Below, piece by piece: positions 27,284 to 36,232 of a stretch of 47,272 bases of DNA. The DNA comes from Betaproteobacteria bacterium. GTDB lineage: Bacteria; Pseudomonadota; Gammaproteobacteria; Burkholderiales; SG8-39. The stretch's first letter is position 1. Every line of letters starts with the position of its first letter. The notes under the pieces are model-generated. The model saw only the letters and a program-made list of their open reading frames with translations. It was not told the DNA's origin and searched no databases. The position numbers and the translations under genes are program-made. Location of the stretch: NCBI GenBank assembly GCA_947466535.1, contig CANIEV010000008.1, positions 1 to 47,272 of the forward strand, given 5' to 3'.

Positions 27284-29590
27284 ATGGATGACTCATTCAA
27301 GCAAGCAGCACTCGACTACCACCGACTTCCCCGACCGGGAAAACTGTCGATCGCGCCCACCAAGGGCATGGTCAACCAGCGTGACCTCTCGCTTGCCTAT
27401 TCACCCGGTGTTGCGTTTGCGTGCGAAGAGATCGTGCGCGACCCGATGGAAGCACGCAATCTCACGTCACGCGGCAACCTGATCGCGGTGGTCACCAACG
27501 GGACGGCGGTACTTGGACTTGGCGCGATCGGTCCGCTTGCGGCGAAGCCGGTGATGGAAGGCAAGGCGGTCCTTTTCAAGAAGTTCGCCGGCATCGACTG
27601 CTTCGATATCGAATTGAATGAACTCGACCCGGACAAGCTGGTCGATATCGTCGCGGCGCTCGAGCCCACGTTCGGGGGCATCAATCTCGAGGACATAAAA
27701 GCACCCGAATGTTTCTACGTCGAACGCAAGCTTCGGGAGCGGCTTAAGATCCCGGTTTTTCACGACGATCAGCACGGTACCGCCATCATCGTGGGGGCTG
27801 CTGTTCTCAACGGACTACGGGTGGTGGGCAAGGACATCACCAAGGTGAAACTCGTCTGCTCCGGCGCCGGCGCCGCGGCGCTCGCGTGTCTAGACCTGCT
27901 GGTATCCCTCGGACTCTCGATGGACAACGTCTGGGTGTCCGACTTGGCCGGCGTGGTCTGGCAGGGACGCACCGAATTGATGGACGACAACAAGATCCGC
28001 TACGCCCGAAAAACCGACGCGCGCAAGCTCGCCGACATTATCGAGGGTGCGGACGTTTTCCTTGGGCTGTCCGCGGGCGGAGTTCTCAAGGGTGAGATGG
28101 TGAAGGTGATGGCTTCGAAGCCGCTGATCCTCGCGCTTGCCAATCCGACGCCCGAGATTCGCCCCGACGAAGTCAAGGCGGTTCGTTCCGATGCGGTGAT
28201 CGCCACCGGCCGCTCCGACTATCCGAACCAGGTCAACAATGTTCTCTGCTTTCCGTTCATTTTTCGTGGGGCGCTGGACGTGGGAGCCACCCAGATCAAC
28301 GAGGCAATGAAACTCGCCGCGGTGCGGGCGATTGCCGATCTTGCGATGGCGGAACAGTCCGAGGTGGTGACCGCGGCCTACGGCGAGACCAATCTCAAGT
28401 TTGGCCCCGAGTACCTGATTCCGAAGCCGTTTGATCCGCGGCTCATCGTCGAGATTGCGCCGGCGGTCGCGAAGGCCGCGATCGATTCCGGAGTGGCCAC
28501 ACGGCCGATCACCGATTTCGACGCCTACCGCGACTCGCTGCAGCAGTTCGTGTATCACTCCGGGCTCATCATGAAGCCGCTGTTCACGGCCGCCAAGCTC
28601 GGGCCAAAACGCCGGGTGGTGTATGCGGAAGGCGAGGATGAGCGGGTGCTTCGCGCAGTTCAGGGCGTGGTTGACGATGGATTGGCACGTCCGATCGTAA
28701 TCGGCCGGCCGGCCGTTGTGGAGCGCAGGATCGAGCGCTACGGCCTGCGCATCAAGCCCGGAGTAGATTTCGAACTGGTCAATCCGGAATGGGACGAGCG
28801 CTATCGCAGCTATTGGGAGGAATACCATCGCCTGACGGAGCGGCGCGGCGTTTCCATTCAGTATGCACAAATCGAGATGCGGCGACGCCACACCCTTATA
28901 GGCGCGATGATGCTGCATAAAGGGCACGCGGACGGGATGATCTGCGGCACCTTCGGAACCTACGGTCTGCATCTGCAGTTCGTGGACCAGGTGATCGGAC
29001 GGCGTGCGGGAGCGCGGAACTACTATGCGATGAACGTTCTGATGCTGCCAAAACGGACGGTGTTCATCTGCGACACCTACGTCAATCTAGACCCGAGTGC
29101 GGAGCAAATTGCCGAAATGGCGCTGCTCGCGGCCGAAGAAGTGCGCCGCTTCGGCATCGTGCCCAAGGTGGCCTTGTTGTCGCATTCCTCGTTTGGCACC
29201 AGCGATTCGCCGTCTGCCCAGAAGATGCGCCAGGCGCTTGAGTTGCTCGTCGAACGCGCGCCCGAACTCGAGATCGACGGGGAAATGCACGGTGATGCCG
29301 CGTTGTCTGAAGAACTTAGAATGGCGACATTGCCGCGCACCCGTCTGAAGGGCGAGGCGAACCTGCTGATCATGCCGACGCTGGACGCTGCGAACATCTC
29401 GTTCAACCTGCTCAAGACGGCCGCCGGTGACGGGATCACCATTGGGCCGATACTGCTTGGCGCGGCGCGTCCGGTGCATATCGTGACGCCGTCTGCCACC
29501 GTCCGCCGTCTGGTGAACATGACAGCGCTGCTGGTCGTGGACGCGAACGCGACTCGCGAGCAGATAAGCCTTTTTTCACGCCCCGCATGA
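27284..29590 (+). CDS. maeB: NADP-dependent malic enzyme with C-terminal phosphotransacetylase-like domain
   Basis: MaeB decarboxylates malate to pyruvate and supplies NADPH. It has 768 residues in the large hybrid form. The malic domain shows [28 protein letters not shown] and [19 protein letters not shown]; the NAD(P)-binding domain shows [16 protein letters not shown] and [13 protein letters not shown]. From about residue 430 a PTA-like domain follows ([55 protein letters not shown]); in the family it is regulatory rather than catalytic. NADPH supply would suit the PHB-type metabolism suggested by the phaM gene 1.2 kb downstream. Confidence 0.95.
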   Translation: MDDSFKQAALDYHRLPRPGKLSIAPTKGMVNQRDLSLAYSPGVAFACEEIVRDPMEARNLTSRGNLIAVVTNGTAVLGLGAIGPLAAKPVMEGKAVLFKKFAGIDCFDIELNELDPDKLVDIVAALEPTFGGINLEDIKAPECFYVERKLRERLKIPVFHDDQHGTAIIVGAAVLNGLRVVGKDITKVKLVCSGAGAAALACLDLLVSLGLSMDNVWVSDLAGVVWQGRTELMDDNKIRYARKTDARKLADIIEGADVFLGLSAGGVLKGEMVKVMASKPLILALANPTPEIRPDEVKAVRSDAVIATGRSDYPNQVNNVLCFPFIFRGALDVGATQINEAMKLAAVRAIADLAMAEQSEVVTAAYGETNLKFGPEYLIPKPFDPRLIVEIAPAVAKAAIDSGVATRPITDFDAYRDSLQQFVYHSGLIMKPLFTAAKLGPKRRVVYAEGEDERVLRAVQGVVDDGLARPIVIGRPAVVERRIERYGLRIKPGVDFELVNPEWDERYRSYWEEYHRLTERRGVSIQYAQIEMRRRHTLIGAMMLHKGHADGMICGTFGTYGLHLQFVDQVIGRRAGARNYYAMNVLMLPKRTVFICDTYVNLDPSAEQIAEMALLAAEEVRRFGIVPKVALLSHSSFGTSDSPSAQKMRQALELLVERAPELEIDGEMHGDAALSEELRMATLPRTRLKGEANLLIMPTLDAANISFNLLKTAAGDGITIGPILLGAARPVHIVTPSATVRRLVNMTALLVVDANATREQISLFSRPA

Positions 29591-29635
29591 GCGTCTGAAC
29601 CTTACTCCGGGCAGAGTTCAAGGGATGAGTTCGCG

Positions 29636-30784
29636 ATGACTGCTGCTTACCACTCCAAGCCGAAGTCGGCGCTGGTGCTCGCCGGTGGCGGCGCGCGTGC
29701 TGCCTACCAGGTCGGCGTGCTCAAGGCGGTGAGAGAACTGCTGGTTTTGCCCGAGCGCAATCCGTTCCAGATTCTTTGCGGTACGTCTGCGGGGGCGATC
29801 AACGCAGCCACGCTCGCCGTTTATGCGGACAATTTCGACGTTGCCGTGGGAAATCTTCTCGAAGTCTGGGAGAACATCCACGTCCGGCACGTATACCGCT
29901 CTGACCCGTTGGGTATCGCGAGAACCGGCGCGCGCTGGCTCGCCGCGCTGATGCTGTTTGCGCGGACGAGCCCGACGGCCTTGCTTGACAACGCGCCGCT
30001 TGGCGAACTGCTCTCGCGCACGCTCGACTTCGGCCGGATCCAGGAGCACATCGATACCGGCGCCCTGTACGCAGTGGCGATCACCTGCTCGGGCTATTCC
30101 TCGGGGCAGAGTGTCTCCTTCTACCAGGGCGGGCCGGGTGTGGAGGCTTGGGAGCGTACGCAGCGACTTGGATGTGCAATGCCGCTGCGGGTCGAGCATC
30201 TGCTTGCCTCGAGCGCGCTGCCGTTCATTTTTCCCGCGGTGAAATTGAACCGGGAGTATTTCGGCGACGGGTCAATGCGGCAGATCGCGCCTATCAGCCC
30301 TGCGCTGCATCTTGGCGCAGACCGTGTGCTCGTGATCGGCACAGGTCGCCAGACCGCGGATGCCAACCGGGTGCGCTCGGGCATCTATCCGTCCCTTGCG
30401 CAGATCGCAGGCCATGCACTCAACAGCATCTTTCTCGATACGCTGTATGCGGATATCGAGCGCCTGCAGCGTATTAACCGCACGATCAGCCTCATCGCAC
30501 CGGAGAGGGTACGCGACACCGGATTTCCCTTGCGCCCGATCAAGGTGCTGGTGATCTCGCCCTCGCAACCGCTTGAGCGCATCGCGGTGCGCTTTCTGCA
30601 GGAACTGCCCCGGTCGGTGCGGTTCCTGCTGCGTGGTATCGGCGCTATGAACCGCAACGGTTCCAACCTCGCCAGCTACCTGTTGTTCGAGGAAGGCTTC
30701 TGCAGGGCGCTTGTCGATCTGGGTTATCGCGATACGCTCGAGCGACGCGGTGAAGTGCTGGAGTTTTTCGAAGGTGCGATCTAA
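29636..30784 (+). CDS. Patatin-like phospholipase
   Basis: The protein has 382 residues and belongs to the patatin acyl-hydrolase family with a Ser-Asp dyad. The oxyanion loop is GGGARAAYQVG, the nucleophile elbow GTSAG has Ser51, and the DGS motif contains Asp211. No signal peptide is visible, so it is probably cytoplasmic or peripheral to the membrane. The substrate is unknown; membrane lipids or PHB-granule surface lipids are both possible. It precedes phaM by 48 bases in the same direction. Confidence 0.88.
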   Translation: MTAAYHSKPKSALVLAGGGARAAYQVGVLKAVRELLVLPERNPFQILCGTSAGAINAATLAVYADNFDVAVGNLLEVWENIHVRHVYRSDPLGIARTGARWLAALMLFARTSPTALLDNAPLGELLSRTLDFGRIQEHIDTGALYAVAITCSGYSSGQSVSFYQGGPGVEAWERTQRLGCAMPLRVEHLLASSALPFIFPAVKLNREYFGDGSMRQIAPISPALHLGADRVLVIGTGRQTADANRVRSGIYPSLAQIAGHALNSIFLDTLYADIERLQRINRTISLIAPERVRDTGFPLRPIKVLVISPSQPLERIAVRFLQELPRSVRFLLRGIGAMNRNGSNLASYLLFEEGFCRALVDLGYRDTLERRGEVLEFFEGAI

Positions 30785-30832
30785 ACTGGATCGAGCTCCA
30801 TCCCGCAGCCCGCTACCGTCCGTGGAATCCCC

Positions 30833-31216
30833 ATGTCCCAACCCTCTGCACCCGATCCGTTCGAGTTTCTGAAGATGCTCTGGAGTCCGATGGGGCTGCC
30901 TGTGCCGGGCATGGTCACGCCCACGCTGGACATCGATGAACTGGACAAACGCATCGCCGAGTTCCGCTCGGTCGAGAACTGGCTGAACCTGAACCTGAAC
31001 CTGCTGCGCATGAGCATCCAGGGGCTGGAGATGCAAAAGGCCACGCTCGCGGCGATGAAAGGCATGCAGCAGGCGTCCACGTCCGGAGCCCAGCCCGCAT
31101 CCCCGGCAGGGCCGTCCGCCGCGGGCGCAGCCCCGGGGGGCAATCCCTTTGCGGATGCCTGGTGGAGCGTGCTGCAGAATTCCGGCGGCGGCGGCGCCGA
31201 CAACAAGCCCAAATGA
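30833..31216 (+). CDS. phaM: PhaM-family polyhydroxyalkanoate granule-associated protein
   Basis: The 127-residue protein resembles Ralstonia PhaM, which activates PHB synthase and tethers granules to the nucleoid. Family features are DPFEFLKMLWSPMG, VTPTLDIDELDKRIAEFRSVENWLNLNLNLLRM, and a helical stretch QGLEMQKATLAAMKGM. The C-terminus is Ala/Pro/Gly-rich with FADAWWSVLQN. The strongly basic DNA-binding repeats of Ralstonia PhaM are absent here. The stop overlaps the FIST gene start (ATGA). No phaC, phaP or phaZ gene is in the window. Confidence 0.78.
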   Translation: MSQPSAPDPFEFLKMLWSPMGLPVPGMVTPTLDIDELDKRIAEFRSVENWLNLNLNLLRMSIQGLEMQKATLAAMKGMQQASTSGAQPASPAGPSAAGAAPGGNPFADAWWSVLQNSGGGGADNKPK

Positions 31217-32340
31217 CCGCTGCGTTCCGTTGCGCGCATGCGGGAGCGCGCGATTGGCGCGAGGCCGCAGGACGCTGTGTCGCGGCGCTCGGCACCCTGC
31301 CGGTGGCGGCAAATCTTGGTTTTCTTTACTTCACCGACCACTATGCGCCGAACGCGGCCGGGATTCTCGATCTGTTGCGCGAACGCACCGGCATCGCTCA
31401 CTGGGTCGGCAGCGTTGGAATGGGAGTGATTGCAGTAGGGGCCGAGTACATGGACGAGCCGGGCATGGCGATCCTGGTCGGCGCTTTTCCTGAACAGGAT
31501 TTTCGTCTGTTCTCGGGCAAGTCCCGCCCGCCCGCGCGCGCGGAGAAAACCGCATCCGGCGCGGTCGCGGCTGACTTCGCCGTGGTGCATGGCGATCCGA
31601 ACACCGCCGACATGTCCTCGCTGATCGAAGACATGTCGCACAAACTGGATAGCGGCTTTCTGACGGGTGGGCTCACCAGTTCGCGCTGCGCAAGCGTGCA
31701 GATCGCCGGTGATGTGCTCGAAGGCGGATTGTCCGGTGTGGTTTTTTCATCGGATGTGAAGGTCCGGACCGCACTCACGCAGGGATGTTCGCCGATCCGC
31801 GCCGGGGCGTTCCCGCTGCGTCATCGGCTGACAGGCTGCGAGGGGCATGTCATCGAGACGCTGGACGGGCGTCCTGCCCTCGAGGTTTTTATGGAGGATA
31901 TCGGAGTCGATGCGGGGCGCGACCTTCGTCGCGCGGCGATGACGCACCTCGCAGGATTTCCGGTGGAAGGATCGGACACCGAAGATTTCCTAGCTCGCAA
32001 CATCGTCGGCTTCGATGCAAAGAGAAAACTTGTGGCCGTGGGCGCGGACCTCGAGACCGGCATGGAAATCATGTTCTGCCGCCGGGACCGGGATGCCGCT
32101 CTCGAGGATCTCGACCGCATGCTCGATCGCCTGGTGCGCAGCCTCGACAAGCCGCCACGGGGCGCGCTTTACATTTCCTGCGTCGCGCGTGGCGCGAACA
32201 TGTTCGGCGAAAAGGGAGTCGAAGCGGAGGCGATCGGCCGCTATTTCCCGTCGCTTCCTTTTGCCGGCTTTTACGCCAACGGTGAAATTTCCCACGACCG
32301 GCTTTATGGATACACCGGCGTACTTACACTTTTTATCTGA
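31213..32340 (+). CDS. FIST-domain protein (FIST N and C)
   Basis: The 375-residue soluble protein matches FIST (N and C domains), thought to be a small-ligand sensory module. Here it is stand-alone, without kinase, methyl-acceptor or other output domain. Visible family elements are TGIAHWVGSVGMGVIAVG, LTGGLTSSR, FSSDVKVRTALTQGCSPIRAG, and near the C-terminus ALYISCVARGANMFGEKGVEAE with PFAGFYANGEISH. The ATG overlaps the phaM stop, so the two are translationally coupled. Ligand and partner are unknown. Confidence 0.83.
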   Translation: MTAAFRCAHAGARDWREAAGRCVAALGTLPVAANLGFLYFTDHYAPNAAGILDLLRERTGIAHWVGSVGMGVIAVGAEYMDEPGMAILVGAFPEQDFRLFSGKSRPPARAEKTASGAVAADFAVVHGDPNTADMSSLIEDMSHKLDSGFLTGGLTSSRCASVQIAGDVLEGGLSGVVFSSDVKVRTALTQGCSPIRAGAFPLRHRLTGCEGHVIETLDGRPALEVFMEDIGVDAGRDLRRAAMTHLAGFPVEGSDTEDFLARNIVGFDAKRKLVAVGADLETGMEIMFCRRDRDAALEDLDRMLDRLVRSLDKPPRGALYISCVARGANMFGEKGVEAEAIGRYFPSLPFAGFYANGEISHDRLYGYTGVLTLFI

Positions 32341-32347
32341 GGACATC

Positions 32348-33037
32348 ATGGGTTCACTCATCGCCGTCGTCACCGGAGGCAATCGCGGTATCGGTCTTGA
32401 AATCTGCAGGCAACTCACGCAGAAAGGCGTGAAAGTGGTGATCGCCGCGCGCGATGCTGCAGAGGGCGTGGCCGCGGCGAGAACGGCTGGTGCAGATTTC
32501 CATGCGCTCGATGTGAGCGTGCCTGCCTCGATCGAGGCATTTGCCGCCTGGATGCAGGAGCGGCACGGCCGGCTGGATATTCTCGTCAACAACGCGGGCG
32601 TCCTGACGGATCGCGCGGAGCGGATCATCGATGGTATGGACGCTGCTGTGCTGGAGCGTACCTTGCTCGTAAATCTCTTCGGCCCGATGCGTGTCACTCA
32701 GGCATTGCTGCCACTGCTTCGCAAAAGCCCCGGCGCCCGGGTCGTCAACATGTCGAGCATCCTGGCTCAGTTGTCCGGCATGGGTGCGGGTACACCTGCC
32801 TACCGGATATCCAAGACGGCGCTCAACGCGTTGACGCGGGTCCTCGCGGCGGAACTCGAGGGAACCGGCGTGAAAGTCAACACGATGAGCCCGGGTTGGG
32901 TCAGGACACGGATGGGCGGCGAAGGTGCCACACGCACCGTGGAGGAGGGCGCCGATACGGCGGTATGGCTGGCGCTGCTTCCGGATGACGGACCGACCGG
33001 CGGATTTTTCCAGGACAGAAAACAAGTAGCGTGGTGA
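32348..33037 (+). CDS. Short-chain dehydrogenase/reductase (carbonyl-reductase-like)
   Basis: The classical SDR of 229 residues has TGGNRGIG cofactor-binding glycines, NNAG, the catalytic Ser in NMSSI, and YRISK with the catalytic Tyr and Lys. The sequence order and the SPGWVRTRMGG loop resemble the carbonyl reductase/menthol dehydrogenase-like subgroup; the substrate is not predictable. The ATG at 32348 follows GAGGA and is only 7 bases after the FIST stop, so the gene is in the same operon. Confidence 0.87.
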   Translation: MGSLIAVVTGGNRGIGLEICRQLTQKGVKVVIAARDAAEGVAAARTAGADFHALDVSVPASIEAFAAWMQERHGRLDILVNNAGVLTDRAERIIDGMDAAVLERTLLVNLFGPMRVTQALLPLLRKSPGARVVNMSSILAQLSGMGAGTPAYRISKTALNALTRVLAAELEGTGVKVNTMSPGWVRTRMGGEGATRTVEEGADTAVWLALLPDDGPTGGFFQDRKQVAW

Positions 33038-33054
33038 TAACAGGAGAGCGGAAC

Positions 33055-34023
33055 ATGTCAAAGGCAATGCGTATTCACAAACCCGGCGGTCCCGAGTCGA
33101 TGCAGTGGGAGGACGTCGAGGTCGGCGCGCCGGGCGCAGGCGAAGTCCGGGTCCGCCATCGTGCGGTCGGTCTCAACTATCTCGACGTGTACAACCGGTC
33201 AGGCCTCTATCCCAACCCGCTGCCGCTGGTGGTGGGGCACGAAGGTTCGGGCGTGGTCGAGTCAGTGGGCGCGGGCGTGGGCGAACTGAAAGCCGGTGAC
33301 CGCGTCGCCTACGGCGCGGGGCCGATCGGCGCCTATTGCGAACTGCGGAACATGCCGGCGGACCGTCTGGTGAAGTTGCCCGAGGCGATCGACTTCGAAC
33401 ACGGCGCGGCGATGATGCTGCAGGGCATGACGGTGCAGTACCTGCTGCTGCGGACTTTCAAGGTCCTGTCAGGGCAGACCATTCTGTTCCATGCCGCGGC
33501 AGGAGGTGTCGGTCTGATCGCCTGCCAGTGGGCCAAAGCGCTCGGCGCGACCGTGATCGGCACCGTGGGGTCCGATGACAAGGCGGCGCTTGCGAAGGCG
33601 CACGGGTGCGATCACGTCATCGTGTACACGAAGGAGAACTTCGTCGAACGGGTGAAGGAGATCACCCGCGGCGTAGGCGTCCCGGTGGTGTATGACTCGG
33701 TGGGCAAGGACACCTTTGACGGTTCGCTCGACTGCCTCTCGCCCTTTGGCACGCTGGTGAGTTTCGGCAATGCCTCGGGTCCGGTCGCGGCGTTTTCGCT
33801 CGCGAAGCTGAAGGGCACGCTGTTCGTCACCCGGCCGTCGCTGATGCCCTACGTCGCGAAGCGGTCCGATCTGCTGGACACGACCCGCGATCTGTTCGGC
33901 ATGGTCGCGTCGGGGAAGGTGAAAATCGAGATCAACCAGCGCTATGCGCTCAAGGACGCGGTGCAGGCACATCGCGACCTCGAAGCGCGCAAGACCACCG
34001 GATCAACGATACTCATCCCCTGA
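33055..34023 (+). CDS. NADPH:quinone oxidoreductase, zeta-crystallin type
   Basis: The 322-residue MDR-superfamily enzyme lacks the zinc ligands of alcohol dehydrogenases. It has the family start AMRIHKPGGPESMQWEDV, the quinone-reductase motif NYLDVYNRSGLYP, and the nucleotide-binding HAAAGGVGLIACQWAKALG. It probably reduces quinones or enones with NADPH. AGGAG lies before the ATG at 33055, 17 bases after the SDR stop; patatin-phaM-FIST-SDR-QOR therefore form one directional cluster. Confidence 0.9.
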   Translation: MSKAMRIHKPGGPESMQWEDVEVGAPGAGEVRVRHRAVGLNYLDVYNRSGLYPNPLPLVVGHEGSGVVESVGAGVGELKAGDRVAYGAGPIGAYCELRNMPADRLVKLPEAIDFEHGAAMMLQGMTVQYLLLRTFKVLSGQTILFHAAAGGVGLIACQWAKALGATVIGTVGSDDKAALAKAHGCDHVIVYTKENFVERVKEITRGVGVPVVYDSVGKDTFDGSLDCLSPFGTLVSFGNASGPVAAFSLAKLKGTLFVTRPSLMPYVAKRSDLLDTTRDLFGMVASGKVKIEINQRYALKDAVQAHRDLEARKTTGSTILIP

Positions 34024-34141
34024 TTCCGAGGGTAAAAGTCGAACATTTTTCTGAAAATACAAGCAGAGACGCCTGCAATCGGTCGATTCACGTTCATTTC
34101 TGATTCAGGCTCCCTGCGTTTCTTCCCTGCGGACCCAACCC

Positions 34142-35095
34142 ATGGCTGATCTTTTTCCCGAGATCGAGGCGAGCGCAAGCGGCATGCTCGCGCTCGATTC
34201 GCTGCACACGATGTACTGGGAGGAGTCGGGAAATCCCGACGGGATTCCGGCGGTCTTTCTCCACGGCGGCCCCGGTGCGGGCAGCACGCCGAAGCACCGG
34301 CGCTTTTTCGATCCCGCGGCCTACCGCATCGTCGTGTACGACCAGCGCGGTGCCGGTCGCTCGACGCCGCTCGGCGAGCTGCGTGACAACACCACGCCGC
34401 ACCTGATCGACGATCTGGAATTATTGCGGCGCCATCTCGGCATCGGGCGCTGGCTGGTGTTCGGCGGCTCCTGGGGCAGCACGCTTTCGATCGCCTACGC
34501 CGAGGCGCACCCCGAGCGTTGTCTCGGCCTGGTGCTCCGAGGCATATTTCTTTGCAGGCGCAGCGAGATCGAGTGGTTCCTCGGCGGCATCCGCACCGTC
34601 TACCCTGAACCCTGGGAGCGCCTTTCGGGTTTCCTTCCGTCCACTGAACGTGGGGATCTGCTGAAGAGCTATTACCGTCGCCTGACGGATCCGGATGCGG
34701 CGGTGCACATGCCCGCTGCGCGTGCCTGGAGCACCTTTGAGGGCTCGTGCTCCACACTGCTGCCCGATCCCGGCACGGTGGCGTATTTCGCGGGTGACGT
34801 GGTGGCGCTGGGTCTTGCGCGGATCGAGGCGCACTACTTCATGAACGACATCTTCCTTCCCGCGAACGCGCTTCTGGAGAACGTGCGCAGGCTTGCCGAG
34901 ATTCCTTCGGTGATCGTGCAGGGCCGGTACGACATGGTCTGTCCGTCGATCACCGCGCACGAACTCGCGGCGGCGTGGCCCGAGGCGCGATACCGGGTCA
35001 TTCCCGACGCCGGGCACTCTGTCTGGGAGCCGGGCATCCTTGCGGCGTTGATCGAGGCCACGGAGTCATTCAAGCGGACCGGCGCATTTCGCTGA
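34142..35095 (+). CDS. pip: Proline iminopeptidase
   Basis: The cytoplasmic alpha/beta-hydrolase of 317 residues removes N-terminal proline from peptides. It has HGGPGAGSTPKHRRFFDP, YDQRGAGRS, the nucleophile GGSWGS (Ser110), Asp in QGRYDMVCP and His in DAGHSVWEPG. These match the S33 proline iminopeptidase family closely. Its 3' end overlaps the 3' end of the convergent LysR gene by 26 bases. Confidence 0.93.
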   Translation: MADLFPEIEASASGMLALDSLHTMYWEESGNPDGIPAVFLHGGPGAGSTPKHRRFFDPAAYRIVVYDQRGAGRSTPLGELRDNTTPHLIDDLELLRRHLGIGRWLVFGGSWGSTLSIAYAEAHPERCLGLVLRGIFLCRRSEIEWFLGGIRTVYPEPWERLSGFLPSTERGDLLKSYYRRLTDPDAAVHMPAARAWSTFEGSCSTLLPDPGTVAYFAGDVVALGLARIEAHYFMNDIFLPANALLENVRRLAEIPSVIVQGRYDMVCPSITAHELAAAWPEARYRVIPDAGHSVWEPGILAALIEATESFKRTGAFR

Positions 35096-36026
35096 GCTCG
35101 GGGCGACTGTCGTAGGTCCAGCGTGTCGCATGGTCGATGAAGGCCTTTTCCATCTCGCCAAGTTCCCGGTTCGCCGGGTAGGCGAGGTACCAGTGCCGGC
35201 GCAACGGCATGCCCTCGACCTCTAGCTCGACCAGATCCGCCCGGTCCGTCTCGGACCCAATGGCATGCCGGGACAGCAACGAGACTCCAAGACCGGCGAG
35301 CAGCCCCTGTTTGACCGCTTCGTTGCTGCCAAGTTCGATGCAGGCGCGGGGCTCGACGCGGTGTTCGGCAAAAAGCTGCTCCGCCGCGAGCCGGGTGCCC
35401 GATCCCGCTTCACGCATGATGAATGGCTGCGCGACGATCTCGCTGAGCGGGATACGAGGTCTCATGGCGAGCGGGTTGTCGCGTCGGGCAAAGAAACACA
35501 ATGGATTCGGCGTAAGGCGGTGCAGTTTCAGCGACTTGTCTTCCGGCGGGTTGCTGAAGACATAAAAATCGTCGGCACCGGAATGCAGGCGGGTGATCAG
35601 ACGCGCGCGATTCATGACGTCCAGCACGATGCGAACTGCGGGATTTGACTGCCAGAAGGCGCCTAGCAGGCGTGGCATCAAGTACTTCGCGGTCGAACTG
35701 GCGGCAATCCGCAGGGTCGTCGGCGGGCGGGTCTGCAGGTCACTTACGCGATCCTGCATTTCGGTCAGGCGAGCGAACACATCCTCGCAGGCGGCGTAGA
35801 CTTCGCGCCCCGCATCGGTCAGCCGTAATCCGCGATTACCGGGTTCAAGCAGAGGGGCGCCGACGCCCTCGGCAAGTTTCTTCATCTGCAGCGACACCGT
35901 GGGTTGCGCGAGGCACATTTCCTCGGCTGCACGGGTGATGCTCCCGTGCCGGGCGACTGCTTCAAAAACGGCGAGTTGTGTGAGGGTGCCGTGACGGCAG
36001 AGCCGACGAAGGCGGGCGAGTTTCAT
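35070..36026 (-). CDS. LysR-type transcriptional regulator (CbbR-like)
   Basis: The 318-residue regulator has an N-terminal winged helix (LTQLAVFEAVARHGSITRAAEE then AQPTVSLQMKKL, about residues 15-50) and a substrate-binding-protein-like effector domain from about residue 95 (TLRIAASSTAKYLMPRLLGAF). The overall pattern is that of the CbbR/CysB-like branch, but no Calvin-cycle or sulfur gene is nearby, so the effector and target are unknown. AAGGAAAGGAA precedes the ATG. Its leader holds a complete yybP-ykoY aptamer and a rho-independent terminator on the coding strand, which would make synthesis of this regulator depend on manganese. Confidence 0.88.
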   Translation of the reverse strand: MKLARLRRLCRHGTLTQLAVFEAVARHGSITRAAEEMCLAQPTVSLQMKKLAEGVGAPLLEPGNRGLRLTDAGREVYAACEDVFARLTEMQDRVSDLQTRPPTTLRIAASSTAKYLMPRLLGAFWQSNPAVRIVLDVMNRARLITRLHSGADDFYVFSNPPEDKSLKLHRLTPNPLCFFARRDNPLAMRPRIPLSEIVAQPFIMREAGSGTRLAAEQLFAEHRVEPRACIELGSNEAVKQGLLAGLGVSLLSRHAIGSETDRADLVELEVEGMPLRRHWYLAYPANRELGEMEKAFIDHATRWTYDSRPELSEMRRSA

Positions 36027-36050
36027 GAGGGAAGTTCCTTTCCTTGCGCG

Positions 36051-36088
36051 AAAAGAAAAACGGCCTTTACCTCTTCAGGCCAAGGCCG
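36051..36088 (-). terminator. Riboswitch-controlled terminator in the LysR leader
   Basis: On the minus strand CGGCCTT (36088-36082) pairs perfectly with AAGGCCG (36067-36061), and TTTTTCTTTT (36060-36051) follows at once. It lies 25 bases before the LysR start. Its 5' arm can instead pair with an upstream segment, see the riboswitch entry and the findings. Confidence 0.8.
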
Positions 36089-36097
36089 CGCTCTGTG

Positions 36098-36232
36098 CCT
36101 TTGCCCAAGCCGGCAAAGGTCTCGCTTGCAGCAGCCCGGGACGTGTTGCGAACCCTCGCTGCTACCAACAGGGCCGGGGCACGTACTGCGACCCGTCATG
36201 ACGACCCTGCTGCGGAAAGCTACTCCCCTTTG
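36098..36232 (-). promoter_or_regulatory. yybP-ykoY (Mn2+) riboswitch in the LysR gene leader
   Basis: Read on the minus strand from 36232, P1 CAAAGG pairs with CCTTTG (36119-36114). The signature AAAGGGGAGTAG opens the element (36231-36220) and GCGAGACCTTT closes it. GTCGTCA follows the P3 arm CAGCAGGG, which pairs with CCCTGTTG; P4 is GTAGCAGC/GCTGCTGC. These are the conserved parts of the manganese-sensing yybP-ykoY family; the P2 stem is very short. A switching hairpin CCTTTGCC/GGCAAAGG (36119-36112 and 36105-36098) overlaps P1. The regulated gene is the LysR regulator. Confidence 0.8.

Noticed and set aside
27890..28972. 360-codon open frame antisense to maeB
   Set aside because: It is a by-product of high-GC codon bias opposite a well-supported enzyme; the translation has no recognisable domain.
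30272..31312. 346-codon antisense open frame over the patatin and phaM genes
   Set aside because: Composition is typical of a frame shadow (Arg/His/Gly-rich, no domain), and the plus-strand genes are well supported.
35070..36026. True CbbR (Calvin cycle regulator)
   Set aside because: No RuBisCO or other cbb genes are in the window; only the general CbbR-like branch can be stated.
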